Positions 1 through 7,830 of a DNA stretch of 64,000 nt are shown piece by piece. A program made the position numbers and the translations under genes. This DNA comes from JAWWPG01 sp033850885. Lineage in GTDB: Bacteria; Actinomycetota; Actinomycetes; Propionibacteriales; Nocardioidaceae. The notes under the pieces are model-generated. The model was not told the origin of the DNA and did not search any database. It was given only the letters and a program-made list of their open reading frames with translations. The DNA lies in NCBI GenBank assembly GCA_033850885.1, contig JAWWPG010000033.1, forward strand, positions 1 to 64,000, in the 5' to 3' direction. Within the stretch, counting starts at the first letter, position 1, and each line of letters starts with the position of its first letter.

Positions 1-66
1 CGCTACTGGGACGTTGTCCAGTCTGACGGCCCGTGGCAATCGGAGTTCCGCTTCACCGGCGAGTAG
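1..66 (+). CDS. 3' end of an unidentified protein (partial)
   Basis: An open frame enters from outside the window and ends at TAG 64-66, leaving 21 residues (RYWDVVQSDGPWQSEFRFTGE). Almost every codon ends in G or C, as in the surrounding real genes, so this looks like the true C-terminus of a protein. It is too short to assign to a family. Confidence 0.5.
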   Translation, partial: RYWDVVQSDGPWQSEFRFTGE

Positions 67-119
67 GTACCCACCGACGTTGGGATCCCGGCTCGTGCGG
101 GTGCGAAGGCAGGCGCCCG

Positions 120-139
120 CTGGCGGCGGTATGACGCGC
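120..139 (+). repeat. 20-bp dispersed repeat, copy 1
   Basis: This 20-base string, CTGGCGGCGGTATGACGCGC, is repeated exactly at 6967-6986. A 16/20 relative lies at 5650-5669. All three copies are in non-coding DNA of the accessory region. It may be a remnant of a mobile-element end; the identity of the element is unknown. Confidence 0.45.
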
Positions 140-249
140 CGCTTGGCTCTCGGGACTGACATCGTCACGTCGAGTTGGGCTGGACGCACCTGGCGGGCAG
201 CCGCCGGGAGGCGATGGGTCAACAGGCAGCTCGTGACAGGCGAACGCTT

Positions 250-1488
250 GTGGCCAATAGTGGGGTGGTGTCTGAGTTCCATGACGTTGTTGTCGTCGGT
301 GGCGGGCAGGCGGGCCTGGTGGCCAGCCGCGCGCTCACTGAACGCGGGATCGACCACGTCGTCCTCGAGCGAGCCCGGGTGGCCGAGCGGTGGCGTAGCG
401 AGCGTTGGGATTCGTTGCGGTTCCAGTTTCCCAACACCGTGCTGGGGTTACCGGGGATGCAGTACGACGGGCCGGACCCCGACGGGTTCGCCCACTACCG
501 CGACGTACTGCGATGGGTGGAGCGGTACGCCGCGGAGGTCGGGGCGCCCGTCCGCGACCAGACAGCGGTGGTGTCGCTCGACCCACGTTCAGGCGGGTGG
601 CTCGTAACGACTGACCAGGGCCTGTTCAGGTGCCGTGCCGTGGTCCTGGCAACCGGACCGTTCCAGCGTCCTCGCGTGCCGGCGGTCTCTGCCGACCTTC
701 CCGACGGTGCGCACCAGATCCACTCGGCTGACTACCGCAGCGCCGACCTTCTGCCCGACGGCGCGGTGCTGGTCGTCGGGAGTGGCGCGTCTGGTGCGCA
801 GATCGCCGAGGACCTCCTCGCCGCCGGCCGCACGACCTACCTTTGTGTGAGCCGCCATCGTCGGGTACCGCGGCGCTTTCTGGGCCGCGACGTCTTCACG
901 TGGCTCGTCGAGATCGGGCTCATGGATCGCACGCGGGCGGACTGGGTCGACGGCCGGATGCCGCCCACGGTGCTGGTCACTGGCGTCGGTGGTGGACACG
1001 ACCTGAACCTGCGCGATCTCGAGGCGCATGGCGCGACGCTGCTGGGCACACTGCGCGGCGCCACACCCGACCTCGTGCACCTGGCCGACGACGTTGAGGA
1101 GATCCTCGCCGCTGCCGATTCGATGTGCGACGACACGGTGCGGGCGATCAGCGCACACGCGACGGCTCAAGGCTTCGACATCCCTCCACCCGAGACCAAA
1201 CCTGCTATTGCTCCCCGCCCGCACCCCTCGACCCTGTCCATCCGGGAGGCGGGGATCACCAGCGTCATCTGGTCGACCGGCTACTCCTACGACTACGACT
1301 GGGTTCATGCACGATGCCTGGACGGCCTCGGGCAGCCGCTCCAGCAGCGTGGCGTCGCACAGGTCCCCGGCCTGTACTTCCTCGGACTTCACTGGATGCA
1401 CACCTTCAAGTCCGGGACATTCCTCGGCATCGGCGACGACGCCGCGTACGTCATGGACCACCTTGTGACACACGTGCTGCGTTCGTAA
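250..1488 (+). CDS. FAD/NAD(P)-binding monooxygenase-like oxidoreductase
   Basis: This is a flavoprotein of the FMO/Baeyer-Villiger-like group, predicted to use FAD and NAD(P)H to oxygenate a small substrate. It has an N-terminal dinucleotide-binding motif (VVVVGGGQAG) and a second one near the middle (VLVVGSGASG), the two-Rossmann layout of the family. A C-terminal segment with WSTGY and a final G-D pair fits the end of the FAD site. The total of about 412 aa is near the family's size. The start is uncertain: GTG codons at 250, 265 and 268 all precede the first beta strand, and the open frame extends back to 175. The CAGG about 9 bases before 250 makes that one reasonable. The gene stands alone. 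The substrate cannot be told from the sequence. Confidence 0.8.
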   Translation: MANSGVVSEFHDVVVVGGGQAGLVASRALTERGIDHVVLERARVAERWRSERWDSLRFQFPNTVLGLPGMQYDGPDPDGFAHYRDVLRWVERYAAEVGAPVRDQTAVVSLDPRSGGWLVTTDQGLFRCRAVVLATGPFQRPRVPAVSADLPDGAHQIHSADYRSADLLPDGAVLVVGSGASGAQIAEDLLAAGRTTYLCVSRHRRVPRRFLGRDVFTWLVEIGLMDRTRADWVDGRMPPTVLVTGVGGGHDLNLRDLEAHGATLLGTLRGATPDLVHLADDVEEILAAADSMCDDTVRAISAHATAQGFDIPPPETKPAIAPRPHPSTLSIREAGITSVIWSTGYSYDYDWVHARCLDGLGQPLQQRGVAQVPGLYFLGLHWMHTFKSGTFLGIGDDAAYVMDHLVTHVLRS

Positions 1489-1739
1489 TCCGCCGCGGCC
1501 CCAACCCGCTGGATCGCGGCTGTTAGACGATTCCGGTAGGGCCGGGTCGGACCAGACTCGGTCTGGGTGCTCGGCGGGATGCTCTCTCTTTGCGGCTACC
1601 CACCCTGAACTGGGTGTGGCTTACTTTCGGTCTGCGTCCCGTCGGGCATCGTGACGAGGCGTGGCTCAACAGAGGACTGCCCAGCTCGTAACAGCAATGC
1701 CCGTCTCCCGCTCCCAACACGACGAGGCGAGGTAGGGGC
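1489..1739 (+). other. Non-coding stretch, possible left end of an IS110-type element
   Basis: No convincing gene lies in these 251 bp. The segment sits directly upstream of an IS110-type transposase start and holds short hairpins, for example CACCC/GGGTG at 1601-1605/1612-1616. In IS110 elements the left non-coding end carries the bridge RNA, so a relic of such an RNA gene is plausible here. That reading is inference from position only. Confidence 0.35.
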
Positions 1740-1886
1740 ATGGTGAAGGTGTTCATCGGGGTCGATCCCCACAAAACCTACGCTTCTGCCGGCTTGCCGG
1801 GTGCCGACTGGTGGGTCGCCGGTAGAGTCACGACTTCCGCGGCGGAGCCGACGTCGAGGCTCAGCCCTGGTCCTGAGCGGCGTTGA
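1740..1886 (+). pseudogene. IS110-family transposase, 5' stub
   Basis: ATG at 1740 follows an AGGTAGGGGC ribosome-binding site. The first 17 residues (MVKVFIGVDPHKTYASA) are the classic N-terminus of IS110-family DEDD transposases, in which the first catalytic Asp lies in GVDPHK. After about residue 17 similarity ends and the frame closes at a TGA at 1884-1886, inside the 3' end of the next gene. About 350 residues are missing, so the transposase is a dead fragment. The junction near 1790 is where later DNA has replaced the element body. The assignment rests on the diagnostic motif. Confidence 0.65.
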
Positions 1887-3216
1887 GCTTCTGCGCGAGC
1901 GGTTCGAGAGCAGCGATCAGCTCCTCGAGCTCGGCTGTTTCGAGAACCTCGTACGGCACGACGGCGAGGTGGTCGGTCAGCGTCTCGACGCGGTTCTTGA
2001 CCTGCCGGCCGACGGGCGTGAACGTCTTCTCGTCTCGGATGAGTCCCTGAGCCTTCATCCCGTCGATCAGGTCGGTCAGCAGCGCGGACGGGAGGTGGTG
2101 GATCCGGCCGAACGTCGGTGCCGGGATCCCCAGGTCGAGGGCGAGCAGGACGTGGGCCTCGAGGCCGCCGATACCCTCAGCCATGAGGGCGGCGATGTGC
2201 CCGTCGCCTCGGTGCTCGCGCAGCAGTGAGGCGGCGTGGAAGAGGCGGGCCACCGGCTCCGTTGGGGTGGGGAGTGCCCGCAGCGCGGCGTACATGGGGC
2301 GGCCTTCGAGGGGTGCGCTGGTCGCTGCCTTGGTGAGCAGCTCGACAGCTCGGGTGAAGTCTGGCGTGGCAACGAGGTCGCCGAGGATCCTGCGCAGCGC
2401 GTTGACGCAGCCTTGCTGGCGGGCGGCGATCGCCGCCTCCGGTGTGGTCGTGCTCCAGACCTTCGGGATGTGGCGGGCCACTTCACCCGGGCCGAAGTTG
2501 TAGAAGAGCGCGTGGACGACGCCGGCCGGCACAGAGCTGCCGAGCGGGGCCGCCCGGCCGGCGAAGTAGGTGTCCCAGTAGTCGGTGAACCCCAGGGCGA
2601 ACATCGCCTCGTTGGGTTCGTCAGCCGAGTAGGGAATGACCCCAATCGGCTCGACGAGGTCGAACATCCTGCGAGCCAGCGCGCTCATAGCGCTCGACGG
2701 TAATGGCCTAGGTGCACTGACCCCCAACCGCCCCCGGCCCTCGGCGTGCGCACACATCTCGGTATGGAGCTGCCCTTGTCGGCCTCCCGCCGTTGCGGGC
2801 GACTGTTCTGGAAAGTCAGCAGATGTCAGGCCGTCGGAATGAGCCGGAGGCCACTGGACGAGCTCGATCCGGTAGCCGTTGGGATCAGTTAGCCAGGTCG
2901 TCCAGAAGTCCATGGAGCCGCTCGGCGAGCTGGGCTCGTCCGCTTCGATGCCGAGCGCAGCGAGGCGAGCGACCGCATCGTGCAAGGCCTCCACCTGGAT
3001 GACGAGGTGGTTGAGACCCCCCGGGCTGATGGTCCCCACGCCGGGATCGTGAACGAGCTCGAGGCTGACGAACGGATCCCTCGGCAACTTCAGCATCGTC
3101 AGACTGCCGAACCCTGTCTCGGGCACCGTACCAACGACGTCGTACCCGAGGCTCTCGTAAAACTCAAGCGAACGATCGAGGTCCACTACCCGGAGCCCGA
3201 CGTGCAGCGTCCTCAT
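1861..3216 (-). CDS. VOC (glyoxalase-like) domain fused to SCO6745-family wHTH-like domain
   Basis: One uninterrupted 451-aa frame carries two normally separate proteins. Residues 1-135 form a vicinal-oxygen-chelate domain of the glyoxalase I type (LHVGLRVVDLDRSLEFYESLG near the start, RIELVQWPP near the end), a metal-dependent lyase or binding fold. Residues 177-451 match the SCO6745 family of actinobacterial proteins (ARRMFDLVEP, FAGRAAPLG), whose function is not established. The 40-residue linker is low in hydrophobics and looks like former intergenic DNA. An internal ATG at 2686-2688 could start the second half on its own, but it has no good Shine-Dalgarno. The start ATG overlaps the stop of the upstream reductase (ATGA) behind GGAGGGG, so the two are translationally coupled. 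Confidence 0.75.
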   Translation of the reverse strand: MRTLHVGLRVVDLDRSLEFYESLGYDVVGTVPETGFGSLTMLKLPRDPFVSLELVHDPGVGTISPGGLNHLVIQVEALHDAVARLAALGIEADEPSSPSGSMDFWTTWLTDPNGYRIELVQWPPAHSDGLTSADFPEQSPATAGGRQGQLHTEMCAHAEGRGRLGVSAPRPLPSSAMSALARRMFDLVEPIGVIPYSADEPNEAMFALGFTDYWDTYFAGRAAPLGSSVPAGVVHALFYNFGPGEVARHIPKVWSTTTPEAAIAARQQGCVNALRRILGDLVATPDFTRAVELLTKAATSAPLEGRPMYAALRALPTPTEPVARLFHAASLLREHRGDGHIAALMAEGIGGLEAHVLLALDLGIPAPTFGRIHHLPSALLTDLIDGMKAQGLIRDEKTFTPVGRQVKNRVETLTDHLAVVPYEVLETAELEELIAALEPLAQKLNAAQDQG

Positions 3217-3842
3217 CCTTTCCCCTCCGACGACTGCATCGATGACTCCGCCACAGGGAACACGAGGTGGGTGACGCGATCACCTTGGACGCACTTGATC
3301 GGGTCACCCAGGGGAGCATCGTCTGTCGCCAACTCCCCGAAGAAGGGGCGACCGTGGCCCATGACCACGGGCACCAGGTCAACGGCGACTTCGTCAAGCA
3401 GGCCGAGCTCGAGACACTGCCGCGCAATGGTGCCGGCCGTCACCGCTACGGTGCGTTCGCCGGCGATTTCCTGTGCCTTCGCAACCCCAGCCTCCACGCC
3501 GTCGGTCACGAAGTGAAACGGAGCGTCCGGGTGAGCCTCGATCCAGTCTGTCGGGATCCGGTGGGACACCACCACCACAGGCACTCCAATTGTGTGCATC
3601 CCGTCCCATCCGCCGGTGAAGTCGAACAGTGTGCGCCCACACACCAACGCACCCAGTCCATCAACCCACGTGCGCCAATACTCGGCGCTGGACTGGCTCA
3701 TGTGCAAGGTGATGCGGTCATCGACCGTGCGGACGTCGACCTCGCCGTTCTGCAACCAGTCGAAGAGCCGACCGATCGTGTTGTCGTGTTTGGCGATGTA
3801 ACCATCCAGCGACATCGACGCATTGGCTATGACCTTCCCCAT
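3213..3842 (-). CDS. Dihydrofolate reductase-family (RibD C-terminal-like) protein
   Basis: This 209-aa protein has the DHFR/RibD C-terminal fold used by NADPH-dependent reductases. It begins MGKVIANASMSLDGYIA, shows VCGRTLFDFTGGW in the middle and ends with TAGTIARQCLELGLLDEVAVDLVPVV, all hallmarks of the YwjB/RibD-like group. I chose ATG 3842 because AAGGAG lies 6-7 bases upstream; 28 extra codons further upstream lack family similarity. It is the first gene of a two-gene operon with the VOC/SCO6745 fusion. A role in detoxification is possible, but the substrate is unknown. Confidence 0.8.
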   Translation of the reverse strand: MGKVIANASMSLDGYIAKHDNTIGRLFDWLQNGEVDVRTVDDRITLHMSQSSAEYWRTWVDGLGALVCGRTLFDFTGGWDGMHTIGVPVVVVSHRIPTDWIEAHPDAPFHFVTDGVEAGVAKAQEIAGERTVAVTAGTIARQCLELGLLDEVAVDLVPVVMGHGRPFFGELATDDAPLGDPIKCVQGDRVTHLVFPVAESSMQSSEGKG

Positions 3843-4037
3843 AGTGTGCTCCTTCAGTCCAAGACCGGGTTCCTTGTATCGACCAGTGAGGCGAACCAAA
3901 GTCATCGCATCATCACGATTTGCCATGTTCGGTCAACGCCCCCATCCAGCCTGCAACGCGGCGATGTGACGCATCACTGGCATTGGCTCGCATCGTTATG
4001 AGCATTGACGCGGACGAGGCAAGGGAGTCACCTCTTG

Positions 4038-4955
4038 TCAGTCGGATCGGAGTTCGAAGTCCCAGGCGACGACTGCTGGCTGGCCCGACTTAGCGGCGTT
4101 CGCTGCTTCACGCACCCACGGATGGAGCTCCCAGATGTCTGGAGGCCCTGGCGTCAACGGTGCCGGCATCTCGTCCGGCTCGACCGTCTCGGAGGTGCGG
4201 TAGGTCTCCTCGCATGCTTGGACAATGAAGCCATGCTGCAGCCCGGCGCGCAGATAGTCTCCGAGGCCGTGGCTATAGCCGGCGATGTAGCCGAGGCGTC
4301 CGTCCCGGGCTCGCTTCACGAGGGGGTATCGCTTCGAGCCCGTGAAATGCCCGCGAGTATCCAGCAGCAAGAGATGCCCACCGGGTCGCATCACCCGCGC
4401 CGACTCGGCAAAGAATGGCCGAAGATCGCTCAGGTGGCTCACCGCGAGGCTGCAAACGACGTGATCTACGGCGTTGTCACACACCGGCAGATCGATAAGA
4501 TCGCCGGCCACGAATGAGGGTTGGGGAACGAGTCTGCGGGCGCGCGACAGCATTGCCTCGGACAGGTCGACGCCCACGACGTCGTGACCTCTGGCCACCA
4601 GCAGCTGAGCGACCCCACCGGTGCCGCAGCCGGCATCGAGGGCGCGGCCGACGCGTAACCGGTCCAGCATCGGTGTCAGCGCGTCATCACGCATCGGAAA
4701 GCAGCCGTTCTCCTCGCTGTCATAAGTCGTGGCCCAGCCGTCATAGCCGTCGGCGACCGGAAGTGGCGCCACCTCGACCCCCGCTCCGAGATCGGCGGCC
4801 CGATCGAGCAGCCGGCGCATCTCAGCGAGCCGGGCTTCGGTGAAGGCACGGTCGTACTCCCCGGCGAAGGCGCGCATCAGTGCGACGCCCTCCAGGCCCA
4901 GTAAATACGCCAGCGGGTGCTGGAAGATGACGTCGTCAGCTCGCTCGCCGGCCAT
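4038..4955 (-). CDS. Class I SAM-dependent methyltransferase
   Basis: This is a 305-aa protein with a Rossmann-type methyltransferase domain in its centre. Motif I is ALDAGCGTGG, followed by VVGVDLSEAML and the post-motif VVCSLAVSHLSDLRPFFAE, matching the UbiE/COQ5-like group. The first about 90 residues (FQHPLAYLLGLEGVALMRAFAGEYD) are a helical lead found in a subset of actinobacterial methyltransferases. ATG 4955 is chosen because the family sequence begins there; the frame also allows ATG at 4991. It is a single gene, and the methyl acceptor is unknown. Confidence 0.8.
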   Translation of the reverse strand: MAGERADDVIFQHPLAYLLGLEGVALMRAFAGEYDRAFTEARLAEMRRLLDRAADLGAGVEVAPLPVADGYDGWATTYDSEENGCFPMRDDALTPMLDRLRVGRALDAGCGTGGVAQLLVARGHDVVGVDLSEAMLSRARRLVPQPSFVAGDLIDLPVCDNAVDHVVCSLAVSHLSDLRPFFAESARVMRPGGHLLLLDTRGHFTGSKRYPLVKRARDGRLGYIAGYSHGLGDYLRAGLQHGFIVQACEETYRTSETVEPDEMPAPLTPGPPDIWELHPWVREAANAAKSGQPAVVAWDFELRSD

Positions 4956-5076
4956 GTGCACATCTTGCGGCCCAGCACGGTCACACCTCAATCGAGTTCC
5001 CCATCAGGGGTGCTGGCTAGGTCTGCACTGGACCGACTCGCGACGGAGTCACACTTGCCCTGACGGCTCGCGGGCG

Positions 5077-5520
5077 TCATCCGAGATCGACGCCATGAAA
5101 TGTCTCTGGGTCCATTCCCGCTGTGCGATAGCGAGCCCAGGGGTCTGGATCGTCTATGTCGAGCGGGGCATTGCCGACGCCGGCGATAGTCAGCAGGATG
5201 TCCTCATCCTTGGTGATGACCGCGCCAGCGAGGAACCGGCTGAGGTAACCAATCAGATCGCCAACTATCAGCTGTTCTGACCCTTTGATCATGAGGCCGA
5301 TGAGGATGTTCCTCGGCCGCAGATGCTCCAGGATCAATCCACGACCACCGTTCGGCACCTTGGGGTTGACTGCGTATGCAGCGAGTGCCGCGACGGACCA
5401 CGGATAGATCACTGGGTAACTTGCCCTGTACCAACGGCGGGGGAGTCTAGGCAGCTCCCAGAAGCTCCAGAGAGCTTGCCTGGCTACGTGGGTGGTCCCT
5501 GCGTGTCTGCGCTCCCGCAC
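5077..5520 (-). CDS. Hypothetical protein, possibly truncated
   Basis: A 147-aa frame has a plausible folded C-terminal half (GSEQLIVGDLIGYLSRFLAG, AVITKDEDILLTIAGVG, PDPWARYRTAGMDP). Its mix of hydrophobic helices and an ITKDED turn looks like real protein. The first 60 residues are rich in Arg and Trp and look less natural, so the 5' end may be decayed or the true start may lie further downstream. No family is recognised with confidence. It stands alone between a methyltransferase and a gene-poor stretch. Confidence 0.4.
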   Translation of the reverse strand: MRERRHAGTTHVARQALWSFWELPRLPRRWYRASYPVIYPWSVAALAAYAVNPKVPNGGRGLILEHLRPRNILIGLMIKGSEQLIVGDLIGYLSRFLAGAVITKDEDILLTIAGVGNAPLDIDDPDPWARYRTAGMDPETFHGVDLG

Positions 5521-5978
5521 GGGATGGCAGTCGCGGAGAACGGCCAGGAGCCCTCCGCATCCATAAGGTCGTCAGCCGCCCCGAGCGAGATGGGACGTCC
5601 GGGTTCTGGCATGCCTCATTGTCCGTCGCACCTACCGAATGCAGCTGCATTGGTGGCGGTTTGACGCACCTCTCGGCGAGCATGTCGAGGCATGACCGGA
5701 CGGCCGCAGCGCAGGCCATCTGCGTCATGATGCGTGCGTTTCACCCAGACCGTTCGGGGCAGACGTGACTGATCGCGCGCCACCCAATCGGAAAGAATGA
5801 TCTCGCCGAGATGCCGTGCAAGTGCGACTGAGTTCCTCGTTCCGTACCCGAGCCCGGGGCTGCCGGTCGCCGGCGACATCGGGGACCGCGGCGCCCCAGC
5901 CTGGATCGATAGTTGGTCAATTCGCCGTACGCTCGGCGCAGGGCTGATACCGCAATACTCACCTAGCGAGGAGCGCGT
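5521..5978. other. 458-bp stretch without a recognisable gene
   Basis: Both strands hold only short frames with poor codon bias. The stretch contains the third, diverged copy of the 20-bp repeat (5650-5669). GAGGAG near its right end is the ribosome-binding site of the next gene. Confidence 0.5.
5650..5669 (+). repeat. Diverged copy of the dispersed 20-bp repeat
   Basis: The segment matches the repeat at 120-139 and 6967-6986 at 16 of 20 positions. It lies in non-coding DNA. Confidence 0.35.
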
Positions 5979-6905
5979 ATGGATGTGCAGCTGGTGATCG
6001 GCGCTGGAGCGATCGGCGCCGCTACGGCGCAACTGCTGGCCGACCGCGGCGAGCGGGTCCGGCTGATCACCCGAGGCGGCGGAGGACCTGAGCACCCTGC
6101 GATCGAGCGCATCGCCGCGGACGCCTCCCACCCGGATGCATTGAGCCGTCTCGCCGAGGGCGTCGCCGTGATCTACAGCTGCGCGGGGCCCGCCTACCCC
6201 CGGTGGGTCACCGACTGGCCGCCGCTCGCCGCTGCGCTGCTGCGGGCAGCGGAGACCAGCGGCGCTCCGCTAATCACCACCGGCAACCTGTACGGCTATG
6301 GGGCCGTCGACGGCCCGATGACCGAAGACCTGCCGCTGCGACCGAACACCGAGAAGGGCCAGGTGCGGGTCCGGATCTGGAACGAGGCGCTCGAAGCGCA
6401 CCGGGCCGGCCGGATCCGCACGGCCGAGGTGCGCGGCTCGGACTACCTCGGCGCCGGGGCGGTGACGCCGATGACGCTGCTCGTGCTGCCGAAGGTGCTC
6501 GCGGGCAAACGGGCTTCGGCCCCGGCAGACCTGGACGCGCCCCACAGCTGGACCTATACCGGCGACGTTGCCGGCACCCTGCTCGACGTCGCAGCGGACG
6601 CCGGATCCTGGGGCCGAGCCTGGCACGTGCCGACTGGGCCGCCGAGGTCATTCCGCGAGGTGGCGACCCGGGCCGCTGAGCTGGCCGGCGTACCAGCTCC
6701 GCGGCTGTTCGCGATGCCCTACCCAATGCTGTGGCTCGCGGGCCTGTTCAACCCGATGGCCCGCGCGGCGTGCGAGACCCAGTACCAGTTCCGGAAGCCG
6801 TTCGTGCTGGACTCCACGGCCGCCACGGAGGTGTTCGGTATCAGTCCGACACCGCTGGACGACGCGCTGCACGAGACGATCGCCGACCTGCGCTCCCGGT
6901 CATGA
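5979..6905 (+). CDS. NAD-dependent epimerase/dehydratase (extended SDR-like)
   Basis: This 308-aa protein is of the atypical SDR/NAD-dependent epimerase group. The N-terminal LVIGAGAIGAATAQLLADRG is a GxGxxG nucleotide-binding motif, and an STG-like segment (LITTGNLYGYG) marks the substrate pocket with a YxxxG-type tyrosine. The C-terminal half (SWTYTGDVAGTLLDVA, FNPMARAACETQYQF) resembles NmrA-like or sugar-epimerase relatives. ATG 5979 follows GAGGAG at 8-9 bases. It stands alone; the substrate is unknown, and reduction or isomerisation of a sugar or ketone is likely. Confidence 0.8.
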   Translation: MDVQLVIGAGAIGAATAQLLADRGERVRLITRGGGGPEHPAIERIAADASHPDALSRLAEGVAVIYSCAGPAYPRWVTDWPPLAAALLRAAETSGAPLITTGNLYGYGAVDGPMTEDLPLRPNTEKGQVRVRIWNEALEAHRAGRIRTAEVRGSDYLGAGAVTPMTLLVLPKVLAGKRASAPADLDAPHSWTYTGDVAGTLLDVAADAGSWGRAWHVPTGPPRSFREVATRAAELAGVPAPRLFAMPYPMLWLAGLFNPMARAACETQYQFRKPFVLDSTAATEVFGISPTPLDDALHETIADLRSRS

Positions 6906-7248
6906 CGGCGCATGCGCGCCGACAACGTACTCAATTCGGCATGTGAGTGCGATGACCGATGGTCGACTGGCGGCGGTATGACGCGCTCGCTTCTCGCCCG
7001 TGGCCCGAAAGGGCTAACAGTCGAGTTACTGCTCCAGCAGGATGCGCATCACTCTGTACCGCTCTGCGTTCTGGGCTTCGTCGGCGAACCGTATCTCCAT
7101 CGCGGCCGCCGCGTCCATCGCGAGTGACGTGAAGGGCGATCGTTGCTTCTTCTAGGAAGGCGTAGGCGGTCGCGTCGTCGTCCGATTGCTCCCCGAGGGC
7201 GAGAGCAGCATGGGACTTCGTCAGAAGGCTGCCGTGCTCGTGGCCAAC
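6906..7248. other. 343-bp stretch, likely gene remnant on the minus strand
   Basis: No intact gene is present. On the minus strand two adjacent frames read as ordinary protein (HAALALGEQSDDDATAYAF, then MEIRFADEAQNAERYRVMR, ending at a TAA at 7026-7028) but are offset by one base. This suggests the frameshifted C-terminus of a lost gene. The exact 20-bp repeat copy at 6967-6986 lies just beyond its end. Confidence 0.35.
6967..6986 (+). repeat. 20-bp dispersed repeat, copy 2
   Basis: This segment is identical over 20 bases to 120-139, about 6.8 kb away and in the same orientation. It lies in non-coding DNA. Confidence 0.45.
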
Positions 7249-7713
7249 TCAGGCTGAGGTGCTCCGGCTGCCCGGTCCAGCTTCGACGCTGATGTCGCGG
7301 GCTCGCATTGGTTGCTTACAGGCTGAGCAGTGCAGTTCGACAGTGCTGATCTCGCCGCATCGAGCGTGGCGGTGGAGCACGGGCGGCCCTTCGCTGCCCG
7401 AAGTCCAACGATCCCCCCAAGCAGTCATCACCAGCAGCAGATCACACAAGTCGTGTCCCTTTGCGGTGAGCACGTACTCGAAGCGCGACGGCCGCTTGGA
7501 GTAGCACTGTCGTGCCAGCACGCCTTGATCGACAAGCCACTTCAGGCGCTCTGTGAGCACCTTACGAGAGATCCCCAGGTCGGCTTGTAGCTGGTCGAAG
7601 CGAGTGATGCCCACAAATACGTCGCGCAGGATCAGCGGCGACCACGGCTCGCCGACCACGTCCAGAGTACGAGCGATCGAGCAGGCCATCTGACCGAAGT
7701 TTGTGCGTTGCAT
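7249..7713 (-). CDS. HxlR-family transcriptional regulator
   Basis: This 154-aa winged-helix regulator is of the HxlR (MarR-like, DUF24) family. Residues 8-100 carry the typical sequence (CSIARTLDVVGEPWSPLILRD, LGISRKVLTERLKWLVDQG). A C-terminal extension with HARCG and CSACKQPM looks like a small zinc ribbon, common in one subgroup. The gene is divergent from the hydrolase-PPOX gene, and two TTCC/GGAA dyads lie between them. No Shine-Dalgarno precedes ATG 7713; instead TAGGAT lies 6 bases upstream (minus strand), so the mRNA is probably leaderless. The dyad at 7734-7750 would cover its -35 region, which suggests autoregulation. Confidence 0.88.
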   Translation of the reverse strand: MQRTNFGQMACSIARTLDVVGEPWSPLILRDVFVGITRFDQLQADLGISRKVLTERLKWLVDQGVLARQCYSKRPSRFEYVLTAKGHDLCDLLLVMTAWGDRWTSGSEGPPVLHRHARCGEISTVELHCSACKQPMRARDISVEAGPGSRSTSA

Positions 7714-7719
7714 ACAGCC

Positions 7720-7725
7720 ATCCTA
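7720..7725 (-). promoter_or_regulatory. -10 element (TAGGAT), leaderless promoter of the HxlR gene
   Basis: TAGGAT on the minus strand ends 6 bases before the ATG, placing the transcript start at or next to the start codon. Confidence 0.45.
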
Positions 7726-7733
7726 CGGCAGCG

Positions 7734-7789
7734 GGTTCCCTTACGGAACCTACTGCGCTACCTTCTGAGGGAGAGTTCCTTCAGGGAAT
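7734..7789. promoter_or_regulatory. Two putative HxlR operators in the divergent intergenic region
   Basis: A perfect interrupted palindrome, GGTTCC-CTTAC-GGAACC (7734-7750), is followed by a relative, AGTTCC-TTCAG-GGAATG (7774-7790). They share the core TTCCNTNANGGAA, and their centres are 40 bp apart, close to four helical turns on the same DNA face. Their position between hxlR and the gene it faces makes them the likely binding sites of this regulator. Confidence 0.6.
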
Positions 7790-7830
7790 GCGGATGAACT
7801 GGCATCCTGCCGAAAGAGAAGGAGAACGTC

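Noticed and set aside
5616..6131. 171-codon minus-strand frame before the epimerase gene
   Set aside because: It overlaps the well-supported epimerase start and has a shadow-like Arg/Ser composition.
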